Positions 1 to 9,979 are shown, numbered from the stretch's first letter. The stretch: 49,046 bases of DNA from Thermoguttaceae bacterium (GCA_029975295.1 JARKPK010000029.1:1-49046), one strand, 5' to 3'. Numbers and translations: made by a program. Notes: generated by a model not told the origin, from the letters alone.

Positions 1-219
1 CGCCAAGATGCGCCGCTCGACGTTGCCTGCGGCAACCTCGCGCTGAACGAAATAGAAGAACAGATTATAGAGCAGCATCGCCGAGCCGACGGCGTAGCAT
101 GGCCCGGGATGCGGCAAGGCCCCCAACTGCGACGAGACGAACGTGGCGGCGAACACCGCCGCGGCCGCCCACCAACGGAGGTCCACCAGCCACCGCGCGC
201 CTTCCGGAGGTAGCTTCAT
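1..219 (-). CDS. N-terminal fragment of a membrane protein, possibly a sensor histidine kinase (runs off left edge)
   Basis: Reading on the minus strand from an ATG at 217-219, an open frame of 73 codons continues past the left end. It begins MKLPPEGARW, followed by two hydrophobic stretches: about residues 17-33 (WAAAAVFAATFVSS) and 43-57 (AVGSAMLLYNLFFYF). A short charged segment with an Arg pair follows. An N-terminus with short membrane segments and a conserved RW pair is common in planctomycete sensor histidine kinases, but no kinase domain lies in the window, so the function is a guess. Only the membrane nature and the start are seen directly. It reads in the same direction as the downstream minus-strand genes. 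Confidence 0.55.
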   Translation of the reverse strand, partial: MKLPPEGARWLVDLRWWAAAAVFAATFVSSQLGALPHPGPCYAVGSAMLLYNLFFYFVQREVAAGNVERRILA

Positions 220-269
220 CGACGATCGCTCCGTACGAACACTAATCAGCCGCTCGGCCGCAGCGGCGT

Positions 270-1508
270 TCAGCCGTCGATCACGGCCGAGAAGCCCAAG
301 TCGTCCAGCATCCGCCGGTCGTTTTCGAGCGAGCCGCCGCGGGTGGTCAAATAATCGCCGACGAAGATCGAGTTGGCCGCGAACAACCCCAACGGCTGCA
401 AGCTTCGCAAATGCACCTGCCGGCCGGCCGCAATCCGCAACTCCGCCCGCGGGTTCGCCAAACGGAACAGCGCGAGCACTTTCAAGCAATAGATGGGCGT
501 AAGCGCCGCTGCGCCCCTAGGGGAAGATGCGCCCTTAGGGGAAGAACTTTTGCCGTAAACTGCCGAGGCCGCCGCAGCGGATCGCTCTCCCTTTGCCGCC
601 GGCGACGAGGCGCTGCGCTGTATCTCACCTGCGCGGTCGCTTGTTCCTGCATCCGAATCGCCGCGATCGCCGCATTCACCGAGCAACGCTTTCGCTTCTG
701 TGTCCGAATCGGACGTTTGGCCTGCCAGCGGCACGGTTGCAACTCCCTCGGCCGCCCGCCGATCGCCCAACGGGGTGCCGGCGATCGGCTGGAAAAAGTT
801 CACCGGCAGGGCTTCCACCTTCAGCGCGCCCAACTCCAAGGCCAAATCGACGACATCCTCGTCCGATTCGCCCATGCCCACGATTCCGCCCGAGCACAGT
901 TCCAGCCCGGCGGCACGGGCGGCCTCGAGCGTGGCCCTTCGGGCGTCGTAGTCGTGGGTGGTGCAAATGCGCGCATAGAACGCCCGGCTCGTGTTCAGGT
1001 TGTGATTCACCCGATCAGCCCCGGCCTCGCGCAACTGTCGGGCTTGCTCGGCTGAAAGCAATCCCGGCGAAACGCACAGCCTCAGCCCGAACCGCCGCTT
1101 GATTTCGCGGACCGCCGCGCAGATTTGCTCCCATTCGGCCGAGGAAGGTTGACGCCCCGAAGTGGCCATACAATACGTGCGCGCCCCGTGCTCGGCCGCT
1201 CGGCTGGCTCCGGCGATCAACTCGTCGAGCGAAACAAGCGGGTAGGCAGCCACCGGCGCGGTCGAAACTCGCGACTGCGAGCAATAGCCGCAATCTTCGC
1301 CGCATCGGCCGCTTTTGGCGTTGATCAGATAGTTCAGATGCACCGCACGACCGAACGCCCGAAGCCGCAGCCGATAAGCGGCCGCAAGCAATTCCAGCAC
1401 GGCCTCGTCGGGCGCGCGGAGCACGGCCAGAGCCTCGTCGCGGCTGAGGCCGGGGCCATCCCAAACGCGATCGGCCAAACGGATGAAAAAGTTGCCGTCG
1501 CCACCCAT
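270..1508 (-). CDS. bioB: Biotin synthase BioB with a large low-complexity insertion
   Basis: Radical SAM enzyme that inserts sulfur into dethiobiotin in the last step of biotin synthesis. The SAM-cluster motif C69-x3-C73-x2-C76 (CGEDCGYC) is present. The ligands expected for the [2Fe-2S] cluster are also there: C113 (TYCMATSGR), C145 (RLCVSPG), C205 (ELCSGGIVGMGE) and R363 (AGRQVHLRS). The C-terminal block IFVGDYLTTRG is typical of the family. The protein is 412 residues against about 330-350 usually. The excess is a Ser/Ala/Gly-rich segment at about residues 248-335, between GTPL and LTPIYCLKVL. The ATG at 1508 was chosen because longer in-frame starts would run into leuD. It lies 110 bases downstream of leuD. 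All catalytic residues are present, so activity is plausible. Confidence 0.95.
   Translation of the reverse strand: MGGDGNFFIRLADRVWDGPGLSRDEALAVLRAPDEAVLELLAAAYRLRLRAFGRAVHLNYLINAKSGRCGEDCGYCSQSRVSTAPVAAYPLVSLDELIAGASRAAEHGARTYCMATSGRQPSSAEWEQICAAVREIKRRFGLRLCVSPGLLSAEQARQLREAGADRVNHNLNTSRAFYARICTTHDYDARRATLEAARAAGLELCSGGIVGMGESDEDVVDLALELGALKVEALPVNFFQPIAGTPLGDRRAAEGVATVPLAGQTSDSDTEAKALLGECGDRGDSDAGTSDRAGEIQRSASSPAAKGERSAAAASAVYGKSSSPKGASSPRGAAALTPIYCLKVLALFRLANPRAELRIAAGRQVHLRSLQPLGLFAANSIFVGDYLTTRGGSLENDRRMLDDLGFSAVIDG
509..544. repeat. 18-bp tandem repeat (two copies) inside bioB
   Basis: Two adjacent 18-base units, 509-526 and 527-544, match at 16 of 18 positions. On the bioB strand they encode a doubled hexapeptide (SSPKGA, SSPRGA) at the C-terminal end of the low-complexity insertion. 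The unit length is a multiple of three, so the reading frame is kept. Confidence 0.8.
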
Positions 1509-1618
1509 CAATCCATCCAATGCACCGGCAGTCCGGAAGAAACTTCGCACATGCGCAAAAGCCGGCCGTCGATTCTCGTCGCTGTGCGCCGCCGCGCCGC
1601 GGCCCCCCGACCCGGGCG

Positions 1619-2212
1619 TTACACGATGCCGTGTTCGGCCTCGTAGCGGGCGATGTCGGCCTCGTACTGCAACGTCAGCCCGATGTCGTCGAGCCCGTTG
1701 AGCAGGCAATGGCGGCGGAACTCGTCCACCTCGAATCCGACGCTCAGGCCGTGCTCGTCGGTGATCTTCCGTTGAACCAAGTCGATCGTCAGCCGATAGC
1801 CCGGGTGGCGCGCCGCACGTTGGAACAGATCATCCACGGTCGCCTCATCGAGCCGGATCGGCAGCATGCCGTTCTTGAAGCAGTTGTTGTAGAAGATGTC
1901 GGCAAAGCTCGGCGCGATGATCGCGCGAAAGCCGTAATCGTCCAGCGCCCACGGGGCATGCTCGCGGCTGCTGCCGCAACCGAAATTGCGCCGGGCGAGA
2001 AGGATCGTCGCCCCCTGATACTCGGGCCGATTCAATTCGAACTCGGGGTTCGGCGAGCCATCGTCCAAATAGCGCCAGTCGTAAAAGGCGAACTGCCCGA
2101 AGCCGGTCCGCTCGATCCGCTTGAGGAACTGCTTGGGGATGATCTGGTCGGTATCGACGTCCGATCGATCCATCGGGGCCACCAAACCGGTATGCACGGT
2201 GAAGGGTTTCAT
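1619..2212 (-). CDS. leuD: 3-isopropylmalate dehydratase, small subunit LeuD
   Basis: Small swivel-domain subunit of isopropylmalate isomerase, which converts 2-isopropylmalate to 3-isopropylmalate in leucine synthesis together with LeuC. It has 197 residues, the usual bacterial length. Diagnostic stretches are [14 protein letters not shown] near residue 20, the substrate-recognition loop [15 protein letters not shown] near 76-90, and the region [18 protein letters not shown]. Its start lies 76 bases downstream of the leuC stop on the same strand, so the two are almost certainly one transcription unit; bioB may be carried along downstream. Only a weak ribosome-binding site is seen before the ATG. 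Confidence 0.97.
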   Translation of the reverse strand: MKPFTVHTGLVAPMDRSDVDTDQIIPKQFLKRIERTGFGQFAFYDWRYLDDGSPNPEFELNRPEYQGATILLARRNFGCGSSREHAPWALDDYGFRAIIAPSFADIFYNNCFKNGMLPIRLDEATVDDLFQRAARHPGYRLTIDLVQRKITDEHGLSVGFEVDEFRRHCLLNGLDDIGLTLQYEADIARYEAEHGIV

Positions 2213-2288
2213 CGTCGTCTTTCGTCGAGGTTCATGTCTTGATCGAAGACTGCACGGGCCGGCCGCCCTCGACCGACCATTCGCGCGG

Positions 2289-3701
2289 TCAAGAGTTCCA
2301 TTGTCGCACGTCTACGAAATGCCCGGCCACGGCCGCCGCCGCCGCCATCTGCGGCGAAACCAAGTGCGTCCGCCCGCCCTTGCCCTGGCGGCCTTCGAAA
2401 TTGCGATTGCTCGTGGCCGCACAGCGCTCGCCGGGGGCGAGCTTGTCGGGGTTCATCGCCAAGCACATGCTGCATCCGGCCTCGCGCCATTCGAAGCCCG
2501 CCTCGCGGAAGATGCGATCGAGCCCCTCTTGCTCGGCCTGGCGCTTCACCAAGCCGCTGCCCGGCACCACCAGCGCCCGAACCCGATCGGCCACGCGACG
2601 GCCTTTCACCACAGCGGCGGCAGCGCGGAGGTCTTCGATCCGCCCGTTGGTGCATGAACCGATGAACACGCAATCTACCGGAATATCGGCGATCGGCGTG
2701 CCGGGGGTCAAACCCATATATTGCAATGCGGCGGCGGCCGCTTTCTGCGCGGTCGGGTCGGCGAACTCGCTCGGATCGGGCACTTTTCCCCCCACGGCAA
2801 CCACCTGCGACGGATTCGTTCCCCAGGTGACCTGCGGCTCAATGTCGCGCGCGTGGAAAACCTCGGTCCGATCATACTTCGCCCCTGCGTCGGTGGGCAG
2901 TTGCCGCCAACGGGCCACGGCCGCCTCGAAATCCTTCGGCGCGAACGGCCGGCCGCGGAGATAGTTGAACGTGGTTTCATCCGGCGCGATCAGCCCGGCC
3001 CGCGCGCCGGCCTCGATCGACATGTTGCACACGGTCATGCGCTCCTCCATGGTCAGCGCGCGGATTGCCTCGCCGGTGTATTCGATGCAGTAGCCCGCCC
3101 CGCCGCTGGTCGAAATGCGCCCGATCACATAAAGGATCAAGTCTTTCGCCGTCACGCCCGGCGCGAGCCGACCTTCGACGCGAATCTCCAGCGTTTTCGC
3201 CTTGTGCTGAAGCAGCGTTTGCGTGGCGAGCACGTGTTCGACCTCGCTGGTGCCGATGCCGAAGGCCAGCGCGCCGAACGCGCCGTGCGTGGCCGTGTGG
3301 CTGTCGCCGCAGACGATCGTCATGCCCGGCTGAGTCAGGCCGAGTTCCGGCCCAATCACATGCACCACGCCCTGTTCGGCGTCGTTGAGATCGTAGAGCC
3401 GAATGTTGAACTCGCGGCAGTTGCGGCGCAGGGTTTCGATTTGCAAGGCCGAAATCTCATCGACGATCGGCAGCGATCGATCCGTGGTGGGCACGTTGTG
3501 ATCCACCGTGGCGATGGTCCGTTCCGGCCGCCGGACCCGCCGCCCGGCCAATCGCAGACCTTCAAAGGCTTGCGGGCTGGTCACTTCGTGAACCAATTGC
3601 AAATCGATGTACAGGATGGTTTGCTTTTCGGGTTCCGCACGAACGACGTGCGCATCCCAGATCTTCTCAAACATCGTCCGAGGAGCATTCGCGGTAGTCA
3701 T
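2289..3701 (-). CDS. leuC: 3-isopropylmalate dehydratase, large subunit LeuC
   Basis: Aconitase-family [4Fe-4S] subunit of isopropylmalate isomerase, 470 residues, the normal length. The three cluster cysteines sit in [10 protein letters not shown] and in the later GCSMC motif ([13 protein letters not shown]). The family signature [25 protein letters not shown] is complete. The ATG at 3701 gives [20 protein letters not shown], matching family N-termini; an upstream in-frame extension is not family-like. It pairs with leuD 76 bases downstream. No leader peptide or leucine-codon run was found in the roughly 250 bases upstream, so an attenuator is not supported. Confidence 0.97.
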   Translation of the reverse strand: MTTANAPRTMFEKIWDAHVVRAEPEKQTILYIDLQLVHEVTSPQAFEGLRLAGRRVRRPERTIATVDHNVPTTDRSLPIVDEISALQIETLRRNCREFNIRLYDLNDAEQGVVHVIGPELGLTQPGMTIVCGDSHTATHGAFGALAFGIGTSEVEHVLATQTLLQHKAKTLEIRVEGRLAPGVTAKDLILYVIGRISTSGGAGYCIEYTGEAIRALTMEERMTVCNMSIEAGARAGLIAPDETTFNYLRGRPFAPKDFEAAVARWRQLPTDAGAKYDRTEVFHARDIEPQVTWGTNPSQVVAVGGKVPDPSEFADPTAQKAAAAALQYMGLTPGTPIADIPVDCVFIGSCTNGRIEDLRAAAAVVKGRRVADRVRALVVPGSGLVKRQAEQEGLDRIFREAGFEWREAGCSMCLAMNPDKLAPGERCAATSNRNFEGRQGKGGRTHLVSPQMAAAAAVAGHFVDVRQWNS

Positions 3702-3958
3702 GCGTGGAAAAATCTCCGACAACTGCTTCGGTTCCGGCGGCGCGCGGGCCCGACATCGCGCCGGCCAACGCCCAGCCGCCAACCGCGCGGACCATGCCCC
3801 CGGAAGCCCTAATCCCGATCATCCGCGCGGCGAAGCGACGCCGCCGAGAACGCGCCGACGGCCGCCTCGGACTCCCCGAGCGCATGCCGTGACGGGAGAC
3901 ACCCGACCCCCAGCCGAGATCGAGCCGCGTGGCCCTGTCCGGCGGAAAGCCTTCTATT

Positions 3959-6900
3959 CTACTCGCCCGCGCGGGGCTCCACAACCGCCTGATGCCCGGT
4001 GTGCGGCTGGCCATGCGTCGGCGGCGACCACCATTCCGACAATCGCTGCAAGACGTTGTAGAAGATCGGCGTGAGGAAAATCCCGAAAAAGGTCACCCCC
4101 AACATGCCGAAAAAGACGCATGTTCCCAACGTCCGCCGCATCTCGGCCCCAGCGCCCGACGCGATCACCAACGGCACGACCCCGAGGATGAAGGCGAACG
4201 AGGTCATCACGATCGGCCGCAAACGGAGCCGGGCAGCCTCGATGGCCGCGTCGAAGATCGACTGGCCGCTCTCGCGCTGCTGTTTGGCGAACTCGACGAT
4301 CAACACCGCATTCTTGCAGGCCAAACCGGCCAGCACCACAAAGCCGATTTGCGTGAACAAATTGTTGTCCATCCCGCGCCATTGCGCGCCGTAGAGCGCG
4401 CACATCAAGCTCATCGGCACGATCAGAATGATCGCCAACGGCAGCGCCCAACTTTCGTATTCGGCCGAATGGGTGAGAAACACGAACAACACGCACAACG
4501 GGAAGATGAACAGCGCCGAGTTGCCCGCCAAAATCTGCAACAACGTCAGCTCCGTCCACTCGGTCTTCATGGCCACCGAGAGGCGGTCTTTGGCAAGCTG
4601 ATCCATCGCGGCGATGGCTTGCCCCGAGCTGTAACCCGGCGGCCATGCCCCATTGATGGCCGCGGCCGGATACATGTTGTAACGCAGAATCAACGACGGG
4701 CCCGCCGAATCGACAACGCGGGCCACCGCCCCCAACGGCGCCATCTGCCCCTGTGAATTGCGCACGTAGATTCGATGGATGTCTTCCGGTTCGAGCCGGT
4801 AGCGCGACTGGGCCTGAACATTCACCCGCCACGTTCGCCCGAACTGGTTGAAGTCGTTCACATACAAACCGCCGAGATTGGTTTGCAAGGCCTGGAACAC
4901 GCCGCTCAGCGGCACTCCCATGCGTTTGCACTTTTCGCGATCGATGTCGATGTAGTACTGCGGCGCGGCGGCGCGAAACATGCTGAACAACCCGAGCAAG
5001 CCGGGCGTGCGGTTGCCGGCGGCAACCAGTTGATCGGTCTGTTCCTGAAGGGCTGCCAGCCCGGAGTCGCTGCGGTCTTGCACGATGAATTTGAATCCGC
5101 CGGCATTGCCCAGTCCGTCCACCGGCGGCGGGCCGAACACGGCCACTTGGGCTTCGCGGATCTCGCTTCGCAGAGCCGCCCGGAGCTTGGCCGCAATGGC
5201 GTCGCCCGATAGTTCGCGGCCGTGGCGATGATGGAAGTCGTCGAGGATCACGAACAGCGACGCCAGGTTCGAACCGTTCGCTCCCAGCAAGAACGACTGG
5301 CCCGAGGCGTTCACGGTGTGCGACACGCCATCGATGCCCTCATACAGGCCCTCGCCCGACGAGGCAGGCGTCCCCCGGTAGCGTCCGCCGGCCGCTTTGT
5401 CGCCCAAACACAATCGTTCGATTCGCCGAGTCACCTCCAACGTCCGCTCCACCGAGGCCGAATCGGGCAGTTGAACATCGACCAGCAGATAGCCCTTGTC
5501 TTGCTGCGGGATGAAGCCGGTGGGAGTCGTCGAGAAGCCGTGGTACGTCAGCACCAACATCCCGCCATAGACCAACAGCCCGATGGCCGATCCGCGGACG
5601 CACAACCGCACCAGCCGGCCGTAAACGTGCGTCGCCGCGTCGAAGGTCCGGTTGAACGCGCGGAACAGCCAGCCGAACACCAAGTCGATCAACCACGTCA
5701 GCGGATCGCGTTTCGCATGCCGCGGCCGGAGCAGAATCGCCGCCAGCGCCGGGCTGAGCGTCAGCGAGTTGAACGCCGAGATCAGCGTGGCCGTGGCGAT
5801 CGTCAGGGCGAACTGCCGATAGAACTGGCCGGTGATGCCCGTGATGAACGCCGTGGGGATGAACACCGCGCTGAGGCCGAAGGCAATGGCGATCACCGCC
5901 ACGGTCACCTCTTCCATCGAGCGGTAGGCCGCTTCGCGCGGCGAGAGCCCTTGCTCGAGCCAGCGTTCCACGTTCTCGACCACCACGATCGCGTCGTCCA
6001 CCACGATGCCGATGGCCAAGACCAACCCCAGAAGCGTTAGATTGTTCAGGCTGAATCCCATCAGCGCCATGACGACGAACGTACCGATCAACGAAACTGG
6101 CACGGCCACCAGGGCGATCAATGCCGACCGCCAGCTTTGCAGAAAAAGCAACACCACGATTCCGACGAGAAGCACCGCGTCGCGCAGCGCCTTGAGCACC
6201 TCGATGATCGACTCCTTGATAAACGGCGTCGTATCGTAAACGATCGCGTACTCCAGGTCTTGCGGGAACCGCTGGCGCAGTTCCTCCATCTTTTCACGGA
6301 CGCGTTTGGCGGTGTCGAGGGCGTTGGTGCCGGGCATCTGAAACAGGGCCATCCCGATCGCCGGTTGGCCGTCGAGGCTGCACGACTGATCCATGGTGTA
6401 CGCCCCCAACTCGACCTCGGCGACATCTTGCAATAAAACGCGCCGCCCGTCGTTCAGCGTTTTCACCACGATGCGGCGGAATTCGTCGGGCTCGCGGAGC
6501 CGCCCCAGCGTGCTGAGCACATATTGGAACTGCCTGCCCGGCGGAGTGGGCGGCTGGCCCAACTGCCCGGCCGCCACTTGTACGTTCTGTTCCTTCAGCG
6601 CCTGCACCACGTCGTCGGCCGTCATGCCGCGCTGCGTGAGGCTGTCAACCTTCAGCCAAACGCGCATCGAGTAGTCGCGCTGGCCCAGGTAGGCTACGTC
6701 GCCCACGCCTTCCAGCCGCGCCAATTCGTCTTTGATCTGCGTGGTCGCATAGTTGCTCAAGTAAAGCTGGTCGTAGCGGCCGCCCGGCGAATACAGATTC
6801 ACCACCAGCATGATGTTGGGCGACTTCTTCTTGGTTGTCACCCCGGTTTGTTTCACAATGTCGGGCAACGTAGGCACGGCCTGCTGCACGCGGTTCTGCA

Positions 6901-7219
6901 CCAAAACCTGCGCCATGTCCAGGTCCACTCCCAAGCGAAAGGTCACCGTCAGGTTGTATGCGCCGTCGTTGGTGCATTGCGACGACATGTAGAGCATGTT
7001 CTCCACGCCGTTGACCTGCTGCTCGATCGGAGCCGCCACGGTGTCGGCCACCACCTGAGCATTGGCGCCCGGATACGTGCAAAACACCTGGACCGTCGGC
7101 GGAGTGATGTCGGGATACTGCGCCACGGGCAGAAAGAAGATGGAAACGGTTCCGGCGATCACCAGAACGATCGACAAAACGGCCGCGAAGATCGGTCGAT
7201 CAATGAAGAAGCGTGACAT
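3959..7219 (-). CDS. RND-family inner-membrane efflux pump (HAE-1/AcrB type)
   Basis: Proton-driven transporter subunit of a tripartite multidrug or hydrophobe efflux system. Starting at MSRFFIDRPIFAAVLS it is 1086 residues, slightly longer than AcrB. The proton-relay acidic pair lies in GIVVDDAIVVVENVER (transmembrane segment 4), and the matching lysine in LAGLACKNAVLIVEFAKQ (segment 10). Two large periplasmic loops and the segment FIPQQDKGYLLVDVQLPDSAS are typical of HAE-1 pumps. A TTG nine codons upstream is in frame, but the ATG fits the family and has a purine-rich AGGCGG before it. The adaptor gene ends 123 bases upstream on the same strand. No outer-membrane TolC partner is encoded in the window, so it must use one from elsewhere. 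Confidence 0.95.
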   Translation of the reverse strand: MSRFFIDRPIFAAVLSIVLVIAGTVSIFFLPVAQYPDITPPTVQVFCTYPGANAQVVADTVAAPIEQQVNGVENMLYMSSQCTNDGAYNLTVTFRLGVDLDMAQVLVQNRVQQAVPTLPDIVKQTGVTTKKKSPNIMLVVNLYSPGGRYDQLYLSNYATTQIKDELARLEGVGDVAYLGQRDYSMRVWLKVDSLTQRGMTADDVVQALKEQNVQVAAGQLGQPPTPPGRQFQYVLSTLGRLREPDEFRRIVVKTLNDGRRVLLQDVAEVELGAYTMDQSCSLDGQPAIGMALFQMPGTNALDTAKRVREKMEELRQRFPQDLEYAIVYDTTPFIKESIIEVLKALRDAVLLVGIVVLLFLQSWRSALIALVAVPVSLIGTFVVMALMGFSLNNLTLLGLVLAIGIVVDDAIVVVENVERWLEQGLSPREAAYRSMEEVTVAVIAIAFGLSAVFIPTAFITGITGQFYRQFALTIATATLISAFNSLTLSPALAAILLRPRHAKRDPLTWLIDLVFGWLFRAFNRTFDAATHVYGRLVRLCVRGSAIGLLVYGGMLVLTYHGFSTTPTGFIPQQDKGYLLVDVQLPDSASVERTLEVTRRIERLCLGDKAAGGRYRGTPASSGEGLYEGIDGVSHTVNASGQSFLLGANGSNLASLFVILDDFHHRHGRELSGDAIAAKLRAALRSEIREAQVAVFGPPPVDGLGNAGGFKFIVQDRSDSGLAALQEQTDQLVAAGNRTPGLLGLFSMFRAAAPQYYIDIDREKCKRMGVPLSGVFQALQTNLGGLYVNDFNQFGRTWRVNVQAQSRYRLEPEDIHRIYVRNSQGQMAPLGAVARVVDSAGPSLILRYNMYPAAAINGAWPPGYSSGQAIAAMDQLAKDRLSVAMKTEWTELTLLQILAGNSALFIFPLCVLFVFLTHSAEYESWALPLAIILIVPMSLMCALYGAQWRGMDNNLFTQIGFVVLAGLACKNAVLIVEFAKQQRESGQSIFDAAIEAARLRLRPIVMTSFAFILGVVPLVIASGAGAEMRRTLGTCVFFGMLGVTFFGIFLTPIFYNVLQRLSEWWSPPTHGQPHTGHQAVVEPRAGE

Positions 7220-7342
7220 GTCGCCCGCCTGGCTGCTATCGAGCAATGCGCTCGGGATATCGCTCTATTGAACCGAACATGCCCCCGGCGGCCTTCCGTC
7301 TATTGAAGCTCGGAATCGAACGGCGACTCGCCCGCCACATCA

Positions 7343-8548
7343 TTAGGGGGACTGAGGCGCCTGGCCCTCGGCCTCAACGGACGATGGAGAGGCAACCGGC
7401 CTCGGTTCGACAACCATTCCCGGCCGAATGAACTGCACGCCGGCCACCACGACCCGATCGTCCGGCCCAACTCCCTCGTCAATCACCCGCAACTGGCCAT
7501 ACAGTCGGCCCGTTCGCACCTTGCGGTACACGATTTTGTTGTCGGGCCCGACGACATAAACGTACCTCTGGTCGAGGTCGCGGCAGATGGCCCGCTCCGG
7601 CACCAGCAGCTTTTCACGGGGAGAACCCAAGAGCAGCCGCACCCGCGCCGAATAGCCCGGCTTGAACCGATCGTCGGGGTTGCCCAACACGCCGCGCAAC
7701 AGGTAGGTTCCCGTGTTCGGGTCCACGCGGTTGTCGCCGAAGTCGAGCCAACCCTGGTGCGGATAAGTCTCGGGCGGATCGTCATCGAGGCCGACTTCGA
7801 TCAGCGCTCGTTTATTCTCGTCTTCCTTGAGTTTGCCTTCCAACTTCAATCGGAGAAATCGCTGCAAAATGCGTTCTTCGATATGAAACACGACATAGAT
7901 CGGATCGATCGACACCAGATTGGTCAGAACCATTGCGTCGGCAGAAACCAGGTTGCCCGCGCTGATGTTGTTTCGGCTGATCCGACCGGCGAACGGGGCC
8001 GTAATCCGGCAGAACTCCAGCTTCAGCCGGGCTTCGCCGATTTGGGCCAATGCGGCCTCGTGCTGGGCCTCCGTGGAAAGCCGCGCCGCCACGATGCGGT
8101 CGAACTCCTCGCGGCTGATCGTGTTGGCCGCAAGCAACTGCCTGTTTCGCGCCTCTTCAGCCCGCCAGCGGACGACTTGAGCTTCAAGAGCCTTGGCGTC
8201 TGCTTCGAGCCGATCGACCGTCTTCTGGAACGGGCGCGGGTCGATCAGGAACAACTCTTCGTCTTTGGCCACCTTGCCCTGCTTAAGAAACGACTCGGCA
8301 CGCAGGTAGGGAATGTCGATCAAGTATCCCGTCACCTGCGCACGAATATCGACCGAATCGACCGCCTCGAACACGCCGGGGTAGTACTCGCTATCGACCA
8401 GCACTTGCTTGACCGGAGTGGAGACGTCGACCTTCGGCGCTTCGACCGCCGCCGCCGGACGCGACGGCCCACCGCACCCGCCGCCAGTCGCCAACCCCGC
8501 CACGCACACTGCACCCCAAGCCGCGCGACGCACCACGGATGCGTTCAT
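7343..8548 (-). CDS. RND efflux periplasmic adaptor (membrane fusion protein)
   Basis: Periplasmic adaptor that couples an RND pump to an outer-membrane channel. It is 401 residues. An N-terminal hydrophobic segment is followed by a GGGCGG cysteine that may be lipidated, although the lipobox is imperfect. The lipoyl half-motif is in VDSVDIRAQVTGYLIDIPY. A charged helical hairpin at about residues 100-165 contains RLEADAKALEAQ and LSTEAQHEAALAQIGEARL. The second lipoyl half and beta-barrel begin at CRITAPFAGRISRNNIS. The motif TAPFAGRI is a hallmark of the AcrA/MexA family. The pump gene follows 123 bases downstream, so the two are a unit. The gene begins about 300 bases after the ATP-grasp gene, so co-transcription with the kamA group is possible but not shown. 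Confidence 0.93.
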   Translation of the reverse strand: MNASVVRRAAWGAVCVAGLATGGGCGGPSRPAAAVEAPKVDVSTPVKQVLVDSEYYPGVFEAVDSVDIRAQVTGYLIDIPYLRAESFLKQGKVAKDEELFLIDPRPFQKTVDRLEADAKALEAQVVRWRAEEARNRQLLAANTISREEFDRIVAARLSTEAQHEAALAQIGEARLKLEFCRITAPFAGRISRNNISAGNLVSADAMVLTNLVSIDPIYVVFHIEERILQRFLRLKLEGKLKEDENKRALIEVGLDDDPPETYPHQGWLDFGDNRVDPNTGTYLLRGVLGNPDDRFKPGYSARVRLLLGSPREKLLVPERAICRDLDQRYVYVVGPDNKIVYRKVRTGRLYGQLRVIDEGVGPDDRVVVAGVQFIRPGMVVEPRPVASPSSVEAEGQAPQSP

Positions 8549-8845
8549 CTTCGACGATTCCTTGCTTTACGCTGCGACGGGGCCCTCGCTCAATCGCGGC
8601 GCACCCGAGAAGCAGAATGTTCGGGCCGCAACACCAACGCCGTCCGATCTCGGTCGGCTGTGGGCGATGCCGCGCCCTGCCGTTTGCGGCAACAGACCGA
8701 GCCCGACCGAAGAACAACTCGCGCCCGGCGAAGGCCGCTCTGCCCAGCGTCGATCAACATCGGCCTTTGCAAGATATGCGGGCAAGCGTCGCACGGCAAG
8801 TCCCGTCGAGCGACGAAATGGCGGGCAATCCACCGAATCTTCAAC

Positions 8846-9979
8846 TCACCGTTGCAACATGGCGGCGGTCAGAACGGCGGCGATCGCCGCGTCGAAGCTC
8901 AGCCCGGCCCGTTCCAGCGCCGCGGCGAATCCGGCATCGGGCGAAAGGCACGGATTCGTGTTGATCTCCAAAATCCACGGCCGACCCTGCCCATCCACCC
9001 GGAAATCCACGCGAACGTAGCCGCTCAGATCGAACGCCGCCCAGCAGTCGGCCGCCAGCCGCGCCAATTCGGCCAGCAACGGTCCGTCGGCGGCATCGAA
9101 ATCAAACCTTCGCGGCGTGTGGTGATACTCGAACGAGTCGGCCAGCCATTTCGCCCGATAGCCGACGATCCGCGGCTTCTCCGGCGGAAAGGCCGAAAAG
9201 TCGATCTCCGCCGGCGGCAGCACCCGCACGCTGACCCCGTCGGCCAGCAGGGCCACGTTGAACTCGCGCCCGGCAATGAACCGCTCTGCAAACCACGGCC
9301 GACCGTATCGGGCCGCCCGAGCCGCAAGCTGGGCAAGCACTTCCTTCCGCCGGCCGAATACTACGGCATCGTCATCGAGGCAGCGCGACGCCTGCTCCCA
9401 AGCGCCCTTGAGGATCCACCGGCCCGGTTCTTCCGGCGCGGCCCCCGGCATTGAGCCGCAGCAATCGGCTCGACCCGCCAGAGCTTGAGGACACGCGCAG
9501 TCCGGCGCGCTGTCTGCGCCGCCGGGCATGCCGGCCCCACCCCTGGCGCCGGCCCCCAACCCATGATCCTCCGCGCAACGGACCACCGACTTAGCCGGCG
9601 CGATCGGCCCGATCCAATCGGGCGTCGGCAGACCGGCCGCCCGCAGCCGCTCTTTCGCCAGCACCTTATTGGCCGTCAAAAAGGTGGCCTCGGTCGAATT
9701 GCCCGTATAGGCGATGCCCATCGCATCGAACAGCGCGGGCGCCAGATGGCTCAACGAATCCCAGCCCTCGAACCCCTCGACCAAGTTGAAGATCAAATCG
9801 GGCCGATCCGCTTCCAGCCGCGCGCGGAGAGAAGCCAGATCGAGCGTGGCGGGCACGGTCCACGGATGATGGCCCAAACGGTCGAGCGCCTCGGCCACGG
9901 CGGCCGCTTGGACCAACACATCTTGATCGTCGATCGACGATTCCGAACCGACCGCGCTGTGGACAATCGCAATCCGCAT
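8846..9979 (-). CDS. ATP-grasp ligase, D-Ala-D-Ala-ligase-like, with a Cys/Gly-rich insertion
   Basis: The ATP-grasp fold joins a carboxylate to an amine through an acyl phosphate. In this 377-residue protein the N-terminal domain (MRIAIVHSAVG to DLIFNLVEGFEG) and the motif YTGNSTEATFLTANKVLAKERL match Ddl-like ligases. The metal-binding segments VRVDFRVDGQG and ILEINTNPCLSP (E338, N340) are intact. At about residues 135-186, where the central ATP-binding strand should begin, there is a Gly/Ala/Pro-rich insertion with several cysteines (CACPQ, ADCCGSMPG) before RWILKG. Substrate-binding loops differ from true Ddl, so cell-wall D-Ala-D-Ala synthesis is unlikely. It lies 68 bases downstream of a second ATP-grasp gene and after kamA, suggesting an operon. 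The substrate is unknown. The ATG at 9979 is the only family-like start. Confidence 0.82.
   Translation of the reverse strand: MRIAIVHSAVGSESSIDDQDVLVQAAAVAEALDRLGHHPWTVPATLDLASLRARLEADRPDLIFNLVEGFEGWDSLSHLAPALFDAMGIAYTGNSTEATFLTANKVLAKERLRAAGLPTPDWIGPIAPAKSVVRCAEDHGLGAGARGGAGMPGGADSAPDCACPQALAGRADCCGSMPGAAPEEPGRWILKGAWEQASRCLDDDAVVFGRRKEVLAQLAARAARYGRPWFAERFIAGREFNVALLADGVSVRVLPPAEIDFSAFPPEKPRIVGYRAKWLADSFEYHHTPRRFDFDAADGPLLAELARLAADCWAAFDLSGYVRVDFRVDGQGRPWILEINTNPCLSPDAGFAAALERAGLSFDAAIAAVLTAAMLQR

Noticed and set aside
1509-1709. Upstream extension of bioB into leuD
   Set aside because: It would overlap leuD by 91 bases and its Arg-rich translation is not part of BioB.
2213-3958. Leucine attenuator upstream of leuC
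   Set aside because: No leader peptide with leucine codons or mutually exclusive hairpins could be found.
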